From Synechococcales cyanobacterium C42_A2020_086 (lineage in GTDB: Bacteria > Cyanobacteriota > Cyanobacteriia > Elainellales > Elainellaceae), in contig JACYLU010000011.1 of assembly GCA_015272325.1 (NCBI GenBank), forward strand, positions 186,001 through 250,000: a stretch of DNA of 64,000 bases, in the 5' to 3' direction. The translations under genes and the position numbers were made by a program. A model generated the notes under the pieces. That model had not been told where the DNA came from, made no database searches, and saw only the letters and a list, made by a program, of their open reading frames with translations. Below are positions 27,410 through 36,029 of the stretch, in pieces; within the stretch, counting starts at the first letter, position 1, and every line of letters begins with the position of its first letter.

Positions 27410-27640
27410 CTACTGCTCTACGATACCGCTTAGGGCATGATCCTGCCGTGCTTGCGCTGCCTCTATCACCTGCTGCCACAGGATATGGTCTTGCCGATGA
27501 ATCGCCATCGCTTTGAAAGCGTCTTTCGCATCCTGAGGACGACCTGTCGCAACTTGGTGCAGCACGAATTGCAGAGCGTCGGGCTGCCGCAATGTCGAAA
27601 TCGCCAATCGCCCTGTCTTGCGCAAGTATATCCTGAGCAT
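27410..27640 (-). CDS. Small hypothetical protein downstream of ftsH-like gene
   Basis: 76 residues from ATG 27640, on the same strand as the FtsH-type gene and 40 bp beyond its stop. The upstream GGGAGAGG is close to the start. Composition looks protein-like (Q/A/D-rich helices, IYLRKTGRLAISTLRQ opening) and unlike the neighbouring shadow frames. No family is recognised. It could be a small partner of the protease or a chance ORF; overlapping frames of similar length exist on both strands. Confidence 0.4.
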   Translation of the reverse strand: MLRIYLRKTGRLAISTLRQPDALQFVLHQVATGRPQDAKDAFKAMAIHRQDHILWQQVIEAAQARQDHALSGIVEQ

Positions 27641-27680
27641 CCTCTCCCAGGCAATCGGGCTGCGGCATGTACCCTGCTGC

Positions 27681-29462
27681 CTAGCCAGCTAGCCAAGCCT
27701 CTAGGTTCTCAGGCGCTTCCACCTGCTTCAGGATAGCTTGCAGCGACTCACCTTCTAGAACCTCGGCCGCCAGAAGCTGCTGAGTCGCCGATTCTAGCAA
27801 GTCTCGGTTTAGCTGGAGAATTTGCAGCGCCATAGCGTGGGCCTGATCGATGGTCTGCTTCACCTGCTGATCAATCTCAACGGCAACGGCATCGCTGATG
27901 GACCGGCGTGTGTGGCTGCCTTCCAGAAACTGAGCACCCGGCTTTTCAAAGGCAATCGGACCAAGACTTTGGCTCATGCCGTATTGCGTCACTGCTCGTT
28001 CTGCCAAGTCAGTTGCTTTTTGAATGTCGTCACTGGCTCCCGAAGAAACTTTGCCAAAGATCAGCTCCTCCGCCGAACGACCGCCCAGCAGAGTGGCAAT
28101 CTGACCACGCAGCTCATCTTCGAGCAGCAGAAAGCGGTCGGCATTCGGCATTTGCAGCGTGTAGCCCAAGGCGCCCAAGCCACGCGGCACAATCGAGATC
28201 TTGGTCACTTTGCTGCCGCCCGGCATCAAGGCTCCCACCAGAGCATGACCGACTTCATGATAGGCAACGGTTTGCCGCTCGATGGGCGTCAAAATGCGCG
28301 AACGTTTTTCGAGACCGGCAATGACTCGCTCCATCGCTTCTTGAAAATCGGCCATCAGCACAGCCTGGCGATTGTTTCGAGCTGCCATCAACGCCGCTTC
28401 ATTCACCAAGTTTGCCAGATCGGCTCCCGAAAAACCAGCCGTTTGGGTGGCAATGGCCTCCAGATCGACATCGTCTCCTAGGGCCACGGGGCGAGCATGA
28501 ACCTGCAAAATGGCGATTCTGCCGCTCTTGTCAGGTCGGTCTACAAGAATCTGGCGATCAAACCGACCGGGACGCCGCAGCGCCGGATCGAGAATTTCTG
28601 GGCGGTTAGTGGCGGCAATCAGAATCACACCTTCGTTGCCATCGAAGCCATCCATCTCGGTCAAGAGCTGGTTCAGCGTTTGTTCGCGCTCATCGTTGCC
28701 GGCGATAGCAGTGTTACCGCGAGTTTTGCCAATCGCATCTAGCTCGTCAATGAAGATAATACAAGGGGCTTGCCGCTTCGCCCGGTTAAACAGATCGCGC
28801 ACCCGCGACGCCCCGACACCCACATAAAGTTCCACAAATTCAGAGCCGGACATGCTCAAAAACAGCACACCTGCCTCGCCAGCAACCGCCTTTGCCAACA
28901 GAGTCTTGCCGGTACCCGGAGGTCCAACCAGCAGAATGCCCTTAGGAATCTTAGCACCAATCTGACGATACTTCTCACCGTTCGCCAGGAAATCTACCAC
29001 TTCTTGTAGCTCTTGTTTTGACTCATCAACGCCTGCTACATCAGCAAAGGTAATTTTAGTTTTCCCTTTCGTCTTCTCCTGGCTATAAACTTTAGCGTTG
29101 CTTTTACCCACACCCATGCCCACTCCGACACCGCCTGCCTGGCTCAACTTCCATAGCCATGCCAGGGTTCCTGCCAACATTCCCGCCGACAACACCAAAC
29201 CCAGTAAACCAGTAGCGGTCTCTGCCGATCGAGAGTCGGGAGCTACATCGTCTTGGCTAAACGGGATACCCTGCTGTTGCAGCAATGCCATGAGATCGGC
29301 TCGGGGACCAACAGGTTGAGTGTGGTAGCACTGCCCACCCCATTCAGATTTGAGGCAATAAACAATTCGGTTGGGGTGAAGGGTAACCTGCTCTACTTGA
29401 GCAGCCTTGACCCGATCGAGAAAAACGCTGTATGTCGATTGCGAGCTATGCATAGAAGCCAT
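27681..29462 (-). CDS. FtsH-type AAA+ zinc metalloprotease, single transmembrane helix
   Basis: 593 residues. Order: a short FtsH extracellular-like domain (about 10-70, SVFLDRVKAAQVEQVTL), one hydrophobic helix (about 84-106), AAA domain with Walker A GPPGTGKT (180-187) and Walker B IIFIDELDA, SRH, and protease domain with HEVGH (402-406) and the SGASDD Asp ligand. Usual FtsH proteins have a further transmembrane helix before the first domain. Here the in-frame upstream codons run to a stop within 15 codons without ATG, GTG or TTG, so that helix is absent. A soluble N-terminus or different topology follows. Function: ATP-dependent membrane-protein degradation, in cyanobacteria often photosystem II quality control. 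Confidence 0.9.
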   Translation of the reverse strand: MASMHSSQSTYSVFLDRVKAAQVEQVTLHPNRIVYCLKSEWGGQCYHTQPVGPRADLMALLQQQGIPFSQDDVAPDSRSAETATGLLGLVLSAGMLAGTLAWLWKLSQAGGVGVGMGVGKSNAKVYSQEKTKGKTKITFADVAGVDESKQELQEVVDFLANGEKYRQIGAKIPKGILLVGPPGTGKTLLAKAVAGEAGVLFLSMSGSEFVELYVGVGASRVRDLFNRAKRQAPCIIFIDELDAIGKTRGNTAIAGNDEREQTLNQLLTEMDGFDGNEGVILIAATNRPEILDPALRRPGRFDRQILVDRPDKSGRIAILQVHARPVALGDDVDLEAIATQTAGFSGADLANLVNEAALMAARNNRQAVLMADFQEAMERVIAGLEKRSRILTPIERQTVAYHEVGHALVGALMPGGSKVTKISIVPRGLGALGYTLQMPNADRFLLLEDELRGQIATLLGGRSAEELIFGKVSSGASDDIQKATDLAERAVTQYGMSQSLGPIAFEKPGAQFLEGSHTRRSISDAVAVEIDQQVKQTIDQAHAMALQILQLNRDLLESATQQLLAAEVLEGESLQAILKQVEAPENLEAWLAG

Positions 29463-30231
29463 TCCTACAAAGACGAGGGAAAACCAAGCGATTGGGATTG
29501 CGGCTATTGAGCGACTGGTGCAGTGAGAGGCTGTCCCTTGGGTTGTCCCACGTCACTTTAGTATTCATCTCAATAGCATTCATCTCAACAGTCGCACTGC
29601 TATACGCTCATTGTGCCGTGCTGCTTCTCAATCCCCTAGGCTGGAATTACGATCTGCTAGGTCCGGTTTTCACGCGCTGTTCCACCCCTGGAGACGGTTA
29701 TCCCTCTAGATGAGCGTGGTTGCCGAACTCATCCCTCACGTGCAAACAATTGCTGAGTTAATCAAGTCGTCACTTTAGCCGTGTTGGCATTGCCTCGTTT
29801 ATCGAGCAGGCGTTGAGGTGGCTCCAGAGAAAAATGGCTAGCAATCCGCTGATAAAGGCTCAGAAAACATTAAAAACGGCTGATCTGGGTCGCATAGGTA
29901 AACAAGGATATCACTGTCGGTTTCTACATATCCCCTCATTGGACTTTCCCTGAACATATGCAGGAACGTTAGGGATGGGCTGTAAATAGCTCCTTTTCCA
30001 ATCAGCGCCTCTACGGCTTTGTCGCTCGACTGACGTTGCCTGCCGACATAGCGCCGAATTCAGACTGGGTGATCTATCCGGCGACGTTAACCGGCATCTA
30101 GGACTTGCGGCGCTCTCTGACCTGCCTCCAGTGTCGAGCGGTGCTGCTAGAGTGGATGCTGATGTCAAACGGTCGCCGAGCTTGCTCGTCAATTCTAGTA
30201 GAGCGATAGACCGCGGATTCAGGCAAGCTCC
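29463..30231. other. Long spacer without recognisable gene
   Basis: About 770 bp between two minus-strand genes. It contains a 15-bp near-tandem repeat (29563-29592, ATTCATCTCAATAGC then ATTCATCTCAACAGT). A minus-strand ORF at 29911-30192 is Ser/Arg-rich and featureless. Possibly a decayed gene, but I recognise no homology. Confidence 0.4.
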
Positions 30232-32022
30232 TTAGTTGACTGGAGCGGTTCCCTCTCCCAATTGCAGCGCATACAGATTGGCATAGACTCCACCTTTCGC
30301 GATTAATTCGGCATGCGTTCCTTGTTCCACAATTTGTCCTTGTTGGATGACTAATACCTGATCAGCTTGCGTCACGGTGCTGAGTCGGTGGGCAATTACA
30401 AAGCTGGTACGTCCCTTCAGTAACCGGCTGATTGCATCCTGTACAAGGGCCTCGGTGCGCGTGTCAATGCTGCTGGTGGCTTCGTCGAGAATCAAAATGC
30501 GCGGATTGATCAACACGGCGCGGGCAATGCTGACGAGCTGGCGTTGACCTTGGCTGAGAGGAGTACCCCGCTCTCCGAGCTGAGTGGCGTAGCCTTGGGG
30601 CAGCGAGCGGATGAATTCGTGCACGTTGGCGAGTTGAGCAGCAGCCTCAACCTCAGCTTGGCTAGCCTTGGGCTGACCGAAGGCAATATTTTCGGCAACC
30701 GTGCCGCCAAACAAAATATTATCCTGCAAGACGATGCCCATCTGGCGACGCAAGCTAGCTTGAGTTACAGATCGGACATCGATGCCGTCAATTTTGACAG
30801 CTCCGCTAGTCACATCGTAAAAGCGCAGAATCAGGTTAATAATCGTGCTTTTTCCGGCTCCGGTTGGCCCCACCAAGGCGATCATTTGTCCCGCCTGTGC
30901 CTCTAGATTTACGTCTTTGAGAACGAGCTGGGAAGGACTGTAGCCAAAGGATACCTGTTCAAACGTGACATTGCCCTGAATTGGCGGCATCTCAATCGCA
31001 TTGGGTGCATCATTTAGCTGCGACGGTTCATCTAAGAGGAAAAAGATGCGCTCTAGTCCCGCTAGGGCGGATTGGGCTTGAGTGTAAAACTGGCTGAGGA
31101 TTTGAATTGGACGAAAAAAGAGCTGGACATAAAGCAGGAATGCAGTCACAACTCCTACAGTGGCGGCTCCGGTTACGGCTAGGTAGCCCCCATAGGCTAA
31201 AACGGCAGCAGTCGCCAGAGTATTGAGAAAGTCAATTGATGGGAGAAAGGCAGCGGTAATGGCCACGGCCTGCACATTCGCATCTCGATTTGCAGCATTG
31301 ACGAGATCAAATTCCTCAATGTTCATTTCCACGCGGTTGAAGGCTTGCGCTTCTCGAACACTGGTAATGCCTTCTTCTAGGCGGGTTGAGAGTTCACCGA
31401 TGGTTTCTCGGGTGACGCGGAATCTGGCTCTGGCCCAGCGCGAAAACAGCCCGGTGGTGAAAATCATCAAGGGTACAACCAAGTTACTCAGTAAGCCAAG
31501 CTGGAAATTAATCGAGAACATGGCAATGATAATGCCAACTAAGCTAAATAAATTGCCCAGCATTTGGGCTACAGTTAAACCAAACGCCTGGTTAACGGTA
31601 TTAACATCATTCAGCAAGCGGCTCATTAAGTCTCCGGCTTCGCTACGGTCAAAAAAGCTAACCGGCAAACTTTGAATCTTCGTGAAAATATCTTGCCGCA
31701 GTTGGGCCAGCGTTCGCTGCATAATCCAACCGACGCGCAAAATCTGACCTCGGATTGCCCAAACGCCGAGGAAATAGATCAAAACGAGTCCGGTTAGCAT
31801 CAACATCAGCCCTGACAAATCTCCCGGCATAATCAGGTTATCGATTGACCAACCGATCAAAAACGGCCCAATGGACTGAGTAGCAGCTCCAATGGCAACC
31901 AGCAGAATGGCGATTGGAATTTCTTGGCGATAGGGCCGGAAATACTGCAAGAAACGTCGCAGCGTCGAAAGCTGCTGTCCGGCTTTTTGGTCTGATGCCA
32001 CTACGGGTCCTGCTACTCTCAT
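30232..32022 (-). CDS. ABC exporter half-transporter, catalytically canonical subunit
   Basis: 596 residues: six-helix exporter domain (about 25-330) then ATPase. Walker A GPTGAGKST, signature LSQGQRQ, Walker B ILILDEATS with the catalytic Glu, and H-loop IAHRLST are all intact. The LSQGQRQ signature form is that of the TM288-type partner in heterodimeric exporters. Its ATG overlaps the stop of the upstream gene as ATGA, so both subunits are probably made together. The exported substrate (lipid, peptide or drug) cannot be inferred. The stop codon lies close to a 770-bp spacer and no terminator is obvious. Confidence 0.93.
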   Translation of the reverse strand: MRVAGPVVASDQKAGQQLSTLRRFLQYFRPYRQEIPIAILLVAIGAATQSIGPFLIGWSIDNLIMPGDLSGLMLMLTGLVLIYFLGVWAIRGQILRVGWIMQRTLAQLRQDIFTKIQSLPVSFFDRSEAGDLMSRLLNDVNTVNQAFGLTVAQMLGNLFSLVGIIIAMFSINFQLGLLSNLVVPLMIFTTGLFSRWARARFRVTRETIGELSTRLEEGITSVREAQAFNRVEMNIEEFDLVNAANRDANVQAVAITAAFLPSIDFLNTLATAAVLAYGGYLAVTGAATVGVVTAFLLYVQLFFRPIQILSQFYTQAQSALAGLERIFFLLDEPSQLNDAPNAIEMPPIQGNVTFEQVSFGYSPSQLVLKDVNLEAQAGQMIALVGPTGAGKSTIINLILRFYDVTSGAVKIDGIDVRSVTQASLRRQMGIVLQDNILFGGTVAENIAFGQPKASQAEVEAAAQLANVHEFIRSLPQGYATQLGERGTPLSQGQRQLVSIARAVLINPRILILDEATSSIDTRTEALVQDAISRLLKGRTSFVIAHRLSTVTQADQVLVIQQGQIVEQGTHAELIAKGGVYANLYALQLGEGTAPVN

Positions 32023-33824
32023 GGGCGCTCCTGAGTTGCCTTGACTGGCTTTTGGGCAATGGGGGTTTGAACCTGTGATTCCAAAATCACGCCATAGAGA
32101 GGGCTGGTTTCCATCAACTGCTCATGGGTACCTTGGGCTACTAACTGCCCTTTGTCCATTAGCAGAATTCGATCGGCGTTTTGCACGGTGCTGATGCGTT
32201 GGGCAATCACGAATGCGGTGCAGGTTTTTTGCCGCATCAGGTCGTCAAGCGCAGCATGAATTTGGGCGGCGGTTCGGGCATCTACAGCCGAAGTGCTGTC
32301 ATCTAGAATCAAAATGCTGTAGTCGGTGAGTAAGGTGCGAGCAATGGCAATCCGCTGTTTTTGTCCGCCGGATAGCCCTACGCCTCGTTCGCCCACAATG
32401 GTGTCGTATCCCTGCGGCAGGCGGCTAATGAACTCGTGAATTTGTGCGGTTTTAGCGGCTCCAATAACCTCTTCCAACGAAGCATCCGGCTTGGCGTAGG
32501 CGATATTCTCCCGCAATGTTCCGGAAAATAGCGTCGTTTCCTGAAACACAATGCCAATATGTGCTCGTAGACTGTGCAGGGTAAAGTCGCGCACATCCCG
32601 ACCGTCGATGCGAACCGCGCCGGATGTCACATCATAAAAGCGAGGAATCAAGTTCATGATCGTACTTTTCCCCGATCCGGTCATGCCCAGAATGGCGATT
32701 AACTCTTTGGGTTTGGTTTCAAACGAAACGTTTTTGAGGGCTTCTGTGACTGACCCCGGATAGCGAAAACAGACATTCTCAAAGGTAATCCGCCCGCCGC
32801 AGGTTTCAAATGGCACCGCATTTGGGCGATCGCGGATTTCAATTTCCGCATCGACTACTTCGTACACCCGATCGGCAGAGGCCGCTGCCTGAGCAATTGC
32901 TGGAGCCGCAAACCCAATCAGCAAAATGGGCTGCAAAATCAGCAGTAGGTAGGAATTAAACGCTACCAATTCCCCAACCGAAAAGCGATTGCCAATTACC
33001 GCCGCCCCGCCATAGCCCACCACCACGACCGTGACTAAGTTACTCAGCAGGAACATAAACGGAAACGTATTGCGAATCGCCCGAATCGTTTTCATGTTGG
33101 TGTCAATCAACACGCGATTGAGCTGGGTATACCGGGCTGTCTCGGCGTCGCTCCGCACAAAGGCTTTCACCACCCGCACCCCAAACAGATTTTCTTGCAG
33201 CACCGCATTCAGATCGCCGAGCTGCTGCTGCACCAAGCCAAACAAATGGCTAGTTTTCTTGAGAAATCGCACCATCAACCAGCCGCAGAGGGGAATCACC
33301 GTCAGCGTAATCAAGGCCAACTCCCAGTTCATGATCAGCAAAATCACCGCAATGCTGATTAACGTTACGACTGCGCTAATCACTTGGATCAGGCTGGTGC
33401 TGAGGAAGGTGCGAATTTGCTCGATGTCGCTGGTCACCCGCGTCAGCAGTTGGGAGGTCTGGGCCTGATCGTGGTAGCTAAAGCTGAGGTTCTGAATTTT
33501 GCTGAAAATCTTGTTGCGCAAGTCATAGGCTACACCTTGGGACGCTGCCTCAGCCCAAAAAGTTTGCCCAAAATTGAACAGTCCCCGCGCAATTGCTGCA
33601 ACCACCATCCAACCTGCACTCAGCAGCACCACATCCAGGTTTTGTAGGGCAATGCCCTGATCAATCCCCCAACGAAACAATTGAGGAGTCAGAGCATAGG
33701 CTGCCGTCAGCAGCAGCGAACTAACCAAAGCACCAGCCGTCAGCCAGCGATAGGCAGACAGGTTCTTGAGGACGCGGGGCAGCGAGCTAGAAGAGTCTGG
33801 AGGAGCAGGGGGGAGTTGAACCAA
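32019..33824 (-). CDS. ABC exporter half-transporter, degenerate-site subunit
   Basis: 601 residues if started at TTG 33824, which has GGAGG 9 nt upstream; GTG 33842 is the alternative and overlaps that GGAGG. The exporter domain is followed by Walker A GMTGSGKST and signature LSGGQKQR. The Walker B Glu is replaced by Asp (ILILDDSTS) and the switch His by Gln (IAQRIST). This pair of changes is the known mark of the TM287-type subunit in asymmetric heterodimeric exporters. The protein pairs with the canonical subunit encoded immediately after it. First gene of a two-gene operon. Confidence 0.92.
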   Translation of the reverse strand: MVQLPPAPPDSSSSLPRVLKNLSAYRWLTAGALVSSLLLTAAYALTPQLFRWGIDQGIALQNLDVVLLSAGWMVVAAIARGLFNFGQTFWAEAASQGVAYDLRNKIFSKIQNLSFSYHDQAQTSQLLTRVTSDIEQIRTFLSTSLIQVISAVVTLISIAVILLIMNWELALITLTVIPLCGWLMVRFLKKTSHLFGLVQQQLGDLNAVLQENLFGVRVVKAFVRSDAETARYTQLNRVLIDTNMKTIRAIRNTFPFMFLLSNLVTVVVVGYGGAAVIGNRFSVGELVAFNSYLLLILQPILLIGFAAPAIAQAAASADRVYEVVDAEIEIRDRPNAVPFETCGGRITFENVCFRYPGSVTEALKNVSFETKPKELIAILGMTGSGKSTIMNLIPRFYDVTSGAVRIDGRDVRDFTLHSLRAHIGIVFQETTLFSGTLRENIAYAKPDASLEEVIGAAKTAQIHEFISRLPQGYDTIVGERGVGLSGGQKQRIAIARTLLTDYSILILDDSTSAVDARTAAQIHAALDDLMRQKTCTAFVIAQRISTVQNADRILLMDKGQLVAQGTHEQLMETSPLYGVILESQVQTPIAQKPVKATQERP

Positions 33825-33976
33825 AGCAATCGACCTCCACACAGGGACAGTGAACGAGGAAATGTCTCTTGCTTTAGGGTAATGCGAAATGGCTTAACGG
33901 AAATGCGATATCGATGACCAGGCGTTGAGCAGACTGTAGGCTTGGCTAATTACTTTTTAGGGCCTCCAGTGGGGTT

Positions 33977-34099
33977 TTAGTGTTTCCAGTGGGGGGCGCG
34001 AGCCATCAGCAGATGCCCGTCGATAGTCTCGTAGCGGTGACTCTCTGGCAGTAGCTTAAAGTCTTCAGTAGTCCAATAGACGCCGATCAGGAGCAGGGG
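33977..34099 (-). pseudogene. Uma2-family (DUF820) N-terminal fragment
   Basis: Between an in-frame TGA (34100-34102) and TAA (33977-33979) the minus strand reads YWTTEDFKLLPESHRYE, then TIDGHLLMARAPHWKH. This matches the N-terminus of Uma2/DUF820 proteins (restriction-endonuclease-like fold, greatly expanded in cyanobacteria), which read YWTxEDxxxLPE...RYExIDGEL...APxxxHQ. No start codon is in frame and the rest of the domain is missing. I infer a decayed gene copy. Confidence 0.55.
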
Positions 34100-34216
34100 T
34101 CATGGGGAGGAATGGAGCATTGAGTGTAAGAAGTTTGAAAAGCGGGGGTTCAGTATAACCTTTGACCCCTCAAACCTCTTTAAACACGATCCCACTTCAT
34201 GGCTTCAACAAACCTG

Positions 34217-34462
34217 TTAAACTGCCGGCTGATTGAGCCAGCGCACGATCAGTCCAGTGGTGCGAAGATTCTCAACTAATGCTGCTGGATCAATTACAGA
34301 ATCTTTCGGGATGGAAAGGAACAGTTCAGTGGTATCGAAAATCGCGTTGTCTAATCTCTCGGACTCTTCCTTTGTAAATCCGGATTTGCGTAGGGCCACG
34401 GCTACGTTTCCGAACTCTCCAGGTGGAACAGTGACGACGAATTTCCATCTCGCTGTGCTCAT
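34217..34462 (-). CDS. Small conserved-looking hypothetical protein
   Basis: 81 residues from ATG 34462. The sequence has regular amphipathic spacing (WKFVVTVPPGEFGNVAVALRK, SERLDNAIFDTTELF) and ends WLNQPAV, and looks like a genuine small soluble protein. No family is recognised and the ribosome-binding site is weak. A still smaller ORF lies 36 bp upstream on the same strand, possibly cotranscribed. It sits in a decayed region between a Uma2 fragment and tRNA-Thr. Confidence 0.55.
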   Translation of the reverse strand: MSTARWKFVVTVPPGEFGNVAVALRKSGFTKEESERLDNAIFDTTELFLSIPKDSVIDPAALVENLRTTGLIVRWLNQPAV

Positions 34463-34498
34463 AAGGATTTTAATGGATTTTGTTCCGACGGCAGCAGA

Positions 34499-34588
34499 TC
34501 AGCTTGAACTCTCGCTGACAATCTCGTGCTCCGCCCGCATCAACGCAGTGTAGCGATCTGTCAGCTTACTTAAATTACCGTAGTTCAT
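34499..34588 (-). CDS. Very small ORF upstream of the 81-residue protein
   Basis: 29 codons from ATG 34588 (MNYGNLSKLTDRYTALMRA...). The frame stays open upstream, so the start is uncertain; ATG 34633 would give 44 residues. A GGGAGG lies about 18 nt before ATG 34588 and 10 nt before an out-of-frame ATG (34596) whose reading frame stops after two codons in an ATGAACTAATG overlap. Reality as a gene is doubtful. Confidence 0.3.
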   Translation of the reverse strand: MNYGNLSKLTDRYTALMRAEHEIVSESSS

Positions 34589-34859
34589 TAGTTCATTTCT
34601 CTCAAACCTCCCTGCATTTCTTGCTGCATTCATTGGGGATCGAGTCTCGCTCTCAGGGAAGTTTGGTATGATAAGCCTATGATGTTGCAATCATGGAAGG
34701 GGCGCACAAGGCTGCGCCCATTTTGTTGCTTTCTGGGTTGCTTCCCGGCTTGCTCTCGAAACAGCAGAACCATCCCCAAATAGTCCCGAAAGAATAGTTG
34801 CAAAAGAGTTTACAGGAATACCAACTAGAGCGAAAATTTGTTATACTACAGAGCTGTGC

Positions 34860-34932
34860 GCTGGTGTAGCTCAGTTGGTAGAGCAGCTGATTTGTAATCA
34901 GCCGGTCGCAAGTTCGAGTCTTGTCACCAGCT
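34860..34932 (+). tRNA. tRNA-Thr (anticodon UGU)
   Basis: Full cloverleaf: acceptor GCTGGTG (34860-34866) pairs with CACCAGC (34925-34931), discriminator T34932. The D-loop has TAGCTCAGTTGGTAGAGC. The anticodon arm is GCTGA-TTTGTAA-TCAGC with TGT as anticodon, and the T-arm contains GTTCGAGTC. The 3' CCA is not encoded. It reads ACA threonine codons. Confidence 0.96.
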
Positions 34933-35258
34933 TTTAAGAAAGATGAGTGTTTTAGCTACTCAAAATCAAAGCTTCTAAACGTTGCTGCAAGGGTATTCTG
35001 CTGAAGCTTCGAGATTTTGCTTGGGGATTTTGGGGTAAGTTAGCGATAGTTTGAGCTAGAGATTTATGACGGTAAGCGTTACTACATGTCACTCGGACTG
35101 ACAAACACTCCTATCAATCCTCAGAGACGATTTCGACGGTGGTTGTTGAATCGAAGAATTAATGTTGTTTGCACCCATCGTGTGCTCATCGGGCAGGCCC
35201 TGTCTCAATGGAAGTAGGAACGACTGTATTTCTCAAGGGCTAGCTCTGGTCAACGCGG
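34933..35258. other. Spacer between tRNA-Thr and the transposase remnant
   Basis: About 325 bp, A/T-rich at its tRNA end, with no ORF. The last part (about 35160-35258) may be decayed transposase N-terminus but is too scrambled to read. Confidence 0.35.
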
Positions 35259-35693
35259 GCGCTGATTCGCTCGACTCGCCAAGCCGTCCTCCAGCAGCTT
35301 GCTCCCCACCCACCGTACAAGGGCATTCCATTGCCAGTCATTGTGTGATCTAACCCCTCTGGAAAAGGGCGGCTGTTGCATCTCAGCATGCCAACCGCTG
35401 CCTCGAGCCATCGCGCCTTTGGGGTGCGAATGCTCAACGGCGAATCGGGACTGCATCTAGTCGTGTTGGATCTGGCAATCGACCAGTGGCGCGTTCCTTG
35501 GAGCTTGCGGAGCAATTTGGGTTTGAAATGATTCTCAAACGCCTACCTGATTGCGCTGCTCGATATGGCTGCAAAATCTGAGCGATCTGACTTTGTCTGA
35601 CCCGGATTTATGAAGTATGCGATCGTCTCCAACCGGGCTTTGCCCATTGTGCCGCGTCTTCTGGAAGAATTGCAGGGCAGGAATTTTAAATGA
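35259..35693 (+). pseudogene. IS4-type transposase remnant with frameshifts
   Basis: Reading through shifts gives LIRSTRQAVLQQLAPHPPY, KGIPLPVIV, then after one extra base DLTPLEKGG (from 35347), then in the original frame VRMLNGESGLHLVVLDLA, DQWRVPWSLR, and after another shift EMILKRLP. The VIVDLTxLEK and GLHLVVL..xxxQWRVPWS pattern is that of cyanobacterial IS4-family DDE transposases, with the first catalytic Asp in DLT. There are at least two frameshifts plus in-frame stops, and no terminal inverted repeats are recognised. It lies 330 bp beyond tRNA-Thr in a region of other debris. Confidence 0.7.
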
Positions 35694-36029
35694 GCCTCTC
35701 AAAATCTTGCCCCAACCCAAGACTAAAGCGAGACAACAAATACATGAAATTTTGAAAACGGTACCTTCCTGTTATTTGAATTCTTGATGAGACGCAACAA
35801 CTTATCCGGATCAAAACCGCTTCATCGTGGATTAGCCAGAGAAGTCTGTGGCAATCCTCCCCCAAATCCTGGCGATGGGTCATAACCATGTGCCAAGATC
35901 TGGAGGCGTTTTCTTGCGCCTTGAGCGGGGCAAACTTTCGAGTATCGAATACTGCATCTGCTCTCCGTGGACTCATCTATCCACTCGCTGAGTGGTTCCC
36001 TGCCTATCCTGTGTCTCTATCTGCCGCTC
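35694..36029. other. Spacer preceding the M23 peptidase gene
   Basis: About 335 bp without a recognised gene. A 96-codon minus-strand ORF (35686-35976) has no family features. An in-frame GTG at 35967 could extend the following CDS by 21 codons. Confidence 0.35.

Noticed and set aside
29911-30192. 93-codon minus-strand ORF in a spacer
   Set aside because: Ser/Arg-rich, no ribosome-binding site or family signal.
35686-35976. 96-codon minus-strand ORF near the transposase remnant
   Set aside because: No similarity to transposase parts or any known family; probably chance in decayed DNA.
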